From Plastoroseomonas hellenica (GTDB taxonomy: Bacteria; Pseudomonadota; Alphaproteobacteria; Acetobacterales; Acetobacteraceae), in contig NZ_JAAGBB010000048.1 of NCBI RefSeq assembly GCF_018129085.1, positions 1 through 42,137 of the forward strand: a stretch of 42,137 bases of DNA, given 5' to 3'. Each line of letters opens with the position of its first letter. The stretch's first letter is position 1. The translations under genes and the position numbers were made by a program. The notes beneath the pieces were generated by a model. That model did not search any database and was not told the DNA's origin. It saw nothing but the letters and a program-made list of their open reading frames with translations. Of the stretch, positions 38,712-42,137 are shown piece after piece.

Positions 38712-39629
38712 ATGCTCCGTCCCCCTGGCCAGCGCGGCCTGCAGGCTTTCCGCCAGACCATGCTCACCGGCAGCGTGACCGGCGCCGCGACAGCACTCCG
38801 CCGCTCCCAGCCCGCCGTCAGCCGGCTGCTGAAGGAGCTGGAGGCGGATAACGGCTTCACCCTGTTCGACCGCGTGCGCGGCCGCCTGGTGCCGACGCCG
38901 GAAGGGCGGCTGTTCTTCGACGAGCTGCAGCGCGCCTTCGCGGGCTTCGAGCGCATCGCGGCGGTCGCGGCCGAGATCCGCAACGGCCGCCGCGGCACGC
39001 TCCGCGTCGGCGCCATGCCGGCCGCGGCCGCGACCTTCCTGCCGCAGGTGATCCGCCGCTTCGCGGAGGCCCATCCGGGCGCTGCGGTATCGCTCCAGGT
39101 GCAGGCCTCGACCGAGATCGCGCGGCTGGTGCAGACCCAGGATTGCGACCTCGGCATCGTCGAAGGCACGCTCTCGCCGCCCGGCCTGCACGCCGAGCGC
39201 GACCATGACGTGCCCTGCGTCGTGGTGCTCCCGCCGGGCCACCCGCTCGCAGCCAAGCGCCGCATCACGCCGCGCGACCTGGCCGGACAGGATCTGGTGG
39301 CGCTGAGCGCACGCGGATCCAGCCTCGGCGCGCAGCTCGAGGCGCTGCTGGGGCGGGAGGGCATCGTTTGCCGAACCCGCATCGAGACCCACCTGGCGCA
39401 TATCGTCTCGGCCCTGGTGCTGGAAGGCATGGGAATCGGCATCGTGGACCGGCTGACCGCCCAGGCGCATGCGGCGCGCGGCGGCCTGGTGCGGCCCTTC
39501 GCCGCCGATCTGACGCTCAGGGTCCGGCTGGTGCGGCCGTCAGCCTTCCCGCCCTCCTCGCTGATGCTGGGCTTCATCGCCCTGTGCGACGCGGCGATCA
39601 GCGGCAGCCGGGCGCGGCGTAACCCATAA
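38712..39629 (+). CDS. LysR-family transcriptional regulator
   Basis: A 305-residue LysR regulator. The N-terminal winged helix shows LQAFRQTMLTGSVTGAATAL and SQPAVSRLLKELEADNGFTLFDR (residues ~10-55). The effector domain runs from ~90 (GTLRVGAMPAAAATFLPQVI) to the end. No clear Shine-Dalgarno precedes this ATG; it was chosen by alignment to the usual LysR start. An ATG 12 codons upstream is possible. It probably controls the divergent Ldh-family gene and perhaps the downstream amine dehydrogenase operon in response to a small organic acid. Confidence 0.92.
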   Translation: MLRPPGQRGLQAFRQTMLTGSVTGAATALRRSQPAVSRLLKELEADNGFTLFDRVRGRLVPTPEGRLFFDELQRAFAGFERIAAVAAEIRNGRRGTLRVGAMPAAAATFLPQVIRRFAEAHPGAAVSLQVQASTEIARLVQTQDCDLGIVEGTLSPPGLHAERDHDVPCVVVLPPGHPLAAKRRITPRDLAGQDLVALSARGSSLGAQLEALLGREGIVCRTRIETHLAHIVSALVLEGMGIGIVDRLTAQAHAARGGLVRPFAADLTLRVRLVRPSAFPPSSLMLGFIALCDAAISGSRARRNP

Positions 39630-39699
39630 GCTTTCCGTATGGACCGTGGCGCAGAAGAGATTGGCGCGCCGCGCCCATCCTGGCGATGATCGCGGGATC

Positions 39700-40827
39700 A
39701 TGAACGCGAAGACCAGTTTCGATGCGGCCGTGATCGGCGGTGGCGTGGTGGGGGCGGCGGTGGCGCGCGGCCTGCTCGGCGCCGGGCTTTCGGTCTGCAT
39801 CCTCGATGAAGGCGACATCGCGCATCGCGCCAGCCGCGGCAATTTCGCGCTGGTCTGGGTGCAGTCGAAGGGCCTCGGCATGGCGCCCTATGGCGCCTGG
39901 ACACGGCGATCCTCCGATGCCTGGGCGGGCTTCGCCGAGGGGCTGCGGGAAGAGACGGACATCTCCCTTGCCTTCCAGCGCCCCGGCGGCTTCAGCCTGG
40001 CGCTGTCGGAGGAGGAGCTGGAGAAGCGCCGCACCGCGCTCGTCCGCATGCACAACCAGCCCGGCTGGATCCCCTATGACTGGGAGGTGCTGGACCGGCC
40101 GGCGCTCGCCAAAATCTTCCCGGATATCGGGCCGGATGTGGTGGGCGGGCTCTACACACCGATCGACGGGCACGTGAATTCGCTGCGCCTGTTTCGGGCG
40201 CTGCACCGGTCCTTCGCGCTGCGCGGCGGCAGCTACCGGCCGGAACACGCGGTCACCGCGATCACACCCCTCTCGGCCGGCGGATTCCGCATCGAGACGG
40301 CGCGGGGCGCGATCGAGGCCGCCCGCGTGGTGCTGGCCGCCGGTGTCGCCAATGCGCGGCTGGCGCCGATGGTCGGGCTCGAGGCGCCGGTGCGGCCGCA
40401 GCGCGGGCAGATCCTGGTGACCGAGAAGACCGCGCCCTTCCTCTCCCACCCGCTGGTGACGGTGCGCCAGACCGATGAAGGCGGCGTGATGATGGGCGAC
40501 AGCGCCGAGGAAGCGGGATTCGAGGCTCGCATCGGCCTCGGCGTGCTGTCGGTGATGGCGGAGCGCGCGGTGCGCATGTTCCCGCGCATTGCGTCCCTCA
40601 ACGTGGTCAGGACCTGGGCGGCGCTCAGGGTGATGTCGCAGGACGGCTTCCCGATCTACGACCAGTCCGAAAGCGCGCCCGGCGCCTTCATCGCCACTTG
40701 CCACAGCGGCGTGACCCTGGCCGCGGTGCATGCCGAGACCCTGGCCCCGATGATCGCGCAAGGCGCGCTCGATGCGGCGCTTTCCCCTTTCAGCGCCCGG
40801 AGGTTCCATGTTCCGCAGGCTGCATGA
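39700..40827 (+). CDS. FAD-dependent amine oxidase/dehydrogenase subunit (HcnC/DadA-like)
   Basis: A 375-residue D-amino-acid-oxidase-type flavoprotein. The FAD loop is AVIGGGVVGAAVARGLL (GGGVVG at 13-18), and the C-terminal FIATCHSGVTLAAVHAETLA contributes to the flavin site. It resembles the beta subunit of heterotrimeric dehydrogenases such as HCN synthase, octopine/nopaline oxidase and D-hydroxyproline dehydrogenase. The next two genes supply the other subunits, with 20-base and 4-base overlaps. The substrate is likely a secondary amine or imino acid. Confidence 0.9.
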   Translation: MNAKTSFDAAVIGGGVVGAAVARGLLGAGLSVCILDEGDIAHRASRGNFALVWVQSKGLGMAPYGAWTRRSSDAWAGFAEGLREETDISLAFQRPGGFSLALSEEELEKRRTALVRMHNQPGWIPYDWEVLDRPALAKIFPDIGPDVVGGLYTPIDGHVNSLRLFRALHRSFALRGGSYRPEHAVTAITPLSAGGFRIETARGAIEAARVVLAAGVANARLAPMVGLEAPVRPQRGQILVTEKTAPFLSHPLVTVRQTDEGGVMMGDSAEEAGFEARIGLGVLSVMAERAVRMFPRIASLNVVRTWAALRVMSQDGFPIYDQSESAPGAFIATCHSGVTLAAVHAETLAPMIAQGALDAALSPFSARRFHVPQAA

Positions 40828-41101
40828 CGACGCGCCGCGCATCGGCTTCACGCTGGATGGCGAAGCGGTGCAAGGTCGCGCCGGCGATACCGTCGCCGCG
40901 GCGCTGCTGGCGCTCGGGCGGCATGCCTGCCGGGAGACCGCGGTCTCCGGCGCCGCGCGTGGCCCCTATTGCATGATGGGCGTCTGCTTCGACTGCCTGG
41001 TGGTGATCGACGGCACCGGCAACCGCCAGGGCTGCCTGGTGCCGCTGGCCGAGGGGATGGCGGTCGAGACGCAGCATGGCCGGCGGGAGGTCGGGCGATG
41101 A
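40808..41101 (+). CDS. (2Fe-2S)-binding subunit of FAD amine dehydrogenase (HcnA-like)
   Basis: A 97-residue plant-ferredoxin-type protein. The cluster ligands are Cys55, Cys60, Cys63 and Cys76 (C-x4-C-x2-C-x12-C) in YCMMGVCFDC and QGCLVPL. The short N-terminal strand region FTLDGEAVQGRAGDTVAAALL is typical of the small subunit of heterotrimeric amine dehydrogenases. GGAGG lies four bases before the ATG, inside the 3' end of the previous gene. It transfers electrons between the two flavoprotein subunits. Confidence 0.9.
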   Translation: MFRRLHDDAPRIGFTLDGEAVQGRAGDTVAAALLALGRHACRETAVSGAARGPYCMMGVCFDCLVVIDGTGNRQGCLVPLAEGMAVETQHGRREVGR

Positions 41102-42137
41102 GGCGGCTTTCCGGCGTGGACGGGCTGCGCGATGCCTACGACCTCGTCATCATCGGCGCTGGCCCGGCCGGCATGGCGGCGGCGCTGGAGGCCGACGGCG
41201 CCGGGCTTTCGGTGCTGGTGCTGGATGAGAATCCGCGCCCCGGCGGGCAGATCTGGCGTGCCATCGGCGCAGCGCCGCTCCGCGACCCCGCGATCCTGGG
41301 GCGCGAATACTGGGCCGGCGGCGCGGTGGCCGAGGCCTTCGCCGGCTGCCGCGCCGACTACCTGCCCGGCGCGACGGTCTGGCACCTGGACGATACGCTG
41401 GAGATCGGCGTCTCCGCCGGCACCCAGTCCATGGTGTTCCCGGCGCGGCAGGTGATCATCGCGACCGGCGCGATGGAACGGCCCTTCCCGGTCCCCGGCT
41501 GGACCCTGCCGGGCGTGATGACGGTCGGCGCCGGGCAAACGCTGCTGAAGGCGCAGGGCATCGCGCCAGGCGGGCGCGTGCTGCTGGCGGGCTGCGGGCC
41601 GCTGCTCTGGCTTTATGCCGCGCAATGCATCGCGGCCGGGGCGCCGCCGGCGATGATCCTGGAGACGACGCCGCGCGCGAACCGGGGCGCCGCGCTCCGC
41701 CACCTGCCGGGCTTCCTGACCACGCCCTATCCGTGGAAAGGGCTGCGCCTGATGACCACGGTGCGGCGGCACGTGCGCGTGACGGGCGGCGTGACGCGGC
41801 TCGCGATCGCCGCCGAAGGCGCGGCGCTGCGGGTCGACTGGAATGGCGGCACCGAGATCTTCGACCATGTGCTGCTGCACCAGGGCGTGGTGCCGAACAT
41901 CAACCTCGCCGCCGCCTCCGGCTGCGAGGTCGCCTGGGATGAGGGCAATGCCTGCTTCGCGCCGGCGACCGACGCCTGGGGCCTGAGCAGCATCCCCGGC
42001 ATCGCGGTGGCCGGCGACGGCGCCGGCATCGCCGGCGCGGAAGCGGCCGGGCTGCGCGGGCGGATCGCGGCGCTCGCGGCGCTGCAAGCCCTCGGCGCCA
42101 TCGACACTGTGGCGCGCGATGCCCGCGCAGCGCCGCT
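41098..42137 (+). CDS. FAD/NAD(P)-dependent oxidoreductase subunit (HcnB-like), 3' partial
   Basis: The frame starts at ATG 41098 (ATGA overlap with the ferredoxin gene) and is open to the window end, giving 346 residues. It shows the two-dinucleotide-fold layout: VIIGAGPAGMAAALEA (GAGPAG at 20-25) with NPRPGGQIW, QVIIATGAMERPFPVPGW, a second GGRVLLAGCGPLLWLYAAQ loop, and a third segment GIAVAGDGAGIAGAEAAG. The C-terminal part, which in relatives carries a BFD-like [2Fe-2S] domain, lies outside. It is the alpha subunit of the complex started by the two preceding genes. Confidence 0.88.
   Translation, partial: MRRLSGVDGLRDAYDLVIIGAGPAGMAAALEADGAGLSVLVLDENPRPGGQIWRAIGAAPLRDPAILGREYWAGGAVAEAFAGCRADYLPGATVWHLDDTLEIGVSAGTQSMVFPARQVIIATGAMERPFPVPGWTLPGVMTVGAGQTLLKAQGIAPGGRVLLAGCGPLLWLYAAQCIAAGAPPAMILETTPRANRGAALRHLPGFLTTPYPWKGLRLMTTVRRHVRVTGGVTRLAIAAEGAALRVDWNGGTEIFDHVLLHQGVVPNINLAAASGCEVAWDEGNACFAPATDAWGLSSIPGIAVAGDGAGIAGAEAAGLRGRIAALAALQALGAIDTVARDARAAP

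Overview
The window is very GC-rich with short intergenic gaps. It carries many tripartite tricarboxylate (TTT/Bug) substrate-binding proteins and a housekeeping block at the left: an RlmB-type rRNA methyltransferase, tRNA-Thr(UGU) and a 5-formyltetrahydrofolate cyclo-ligase. Together these suggest a high-GC alphaproteobacterium, most likely Acetobacteraceae (Roseomonas-like). This is an inference from gene content and base composition, not a database match.

Layout. 1-6.5 kb: mostly housekeeping and small stress-type genes (5'-truncated rlmB, a keto-pentenoate hydratase, tRNA-Thr, a secreted PQQ sugar dehydrogenase, the cyclo-ligase, a YbjN protein, and a nitroreductase behind a near-perfect Fur-box-like palindrome). 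6.5-14.5 kb: a long minus-strand catabolic block (LeuC/LeuD paralogues, TTT receptor, cyclase, SDR, GMC oxidoreductase, dipeptide-type binding protein). 14.6-21.4 kb: two plus-strand TTT receptors converge on a minus-strand acyl-CoA synthetase / tandem-PPC / isocitrate-lyase-like operon, and a TAXI receptor follows. 21.4-28.8 kb: a TRAP operon ending in a TauD-type dioxygenase, an aldo/keto reductase, another TTT receptor and a DapA-type aldolase. 28.9-33.7 kb: a signal-less NMT1-fold protein coupled to a maleate-isomerase-like enzyme, then a second TRAP operon split by a 161-bp fold-back element. 33.7-42.1 kb: a LigI-like amidohydrolase, two divergent TTT receptors, a uronate-dehydrogenase-like epimerase, an Ldh-family reductase, a LysR regulator and the first three genes of a heterotrimeric FAD amine dehydrogenase (the last is cut by the window end).

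How it fits together. Eleven substrate-binding proteins of five families lie in about 30 kb, but only two sets of membrane subunits (both TRAP) are present. The six TTT receptors and the TAXI receptor therefore need membrane partners encoded elsewhere. Around them are enzymes for hydroxylated, dicarboxylic or amine substrates: hydratases, lyases, dehydrogenases, a cyclase and a CoA ligase. I read the window as an accessory organic-acid scavenging island, assembled from small operons, next to a core-genome segment. No phage, integrase, transposase, CRISPR or toxin-antitoxin genes were seen. The mobile signal consists only of small palindromic or fold-back repeats: a three-copy dispersed repeat, a 44-bp palindrome, a 25-bp perfect hairpin and the 161-bp fold-back.
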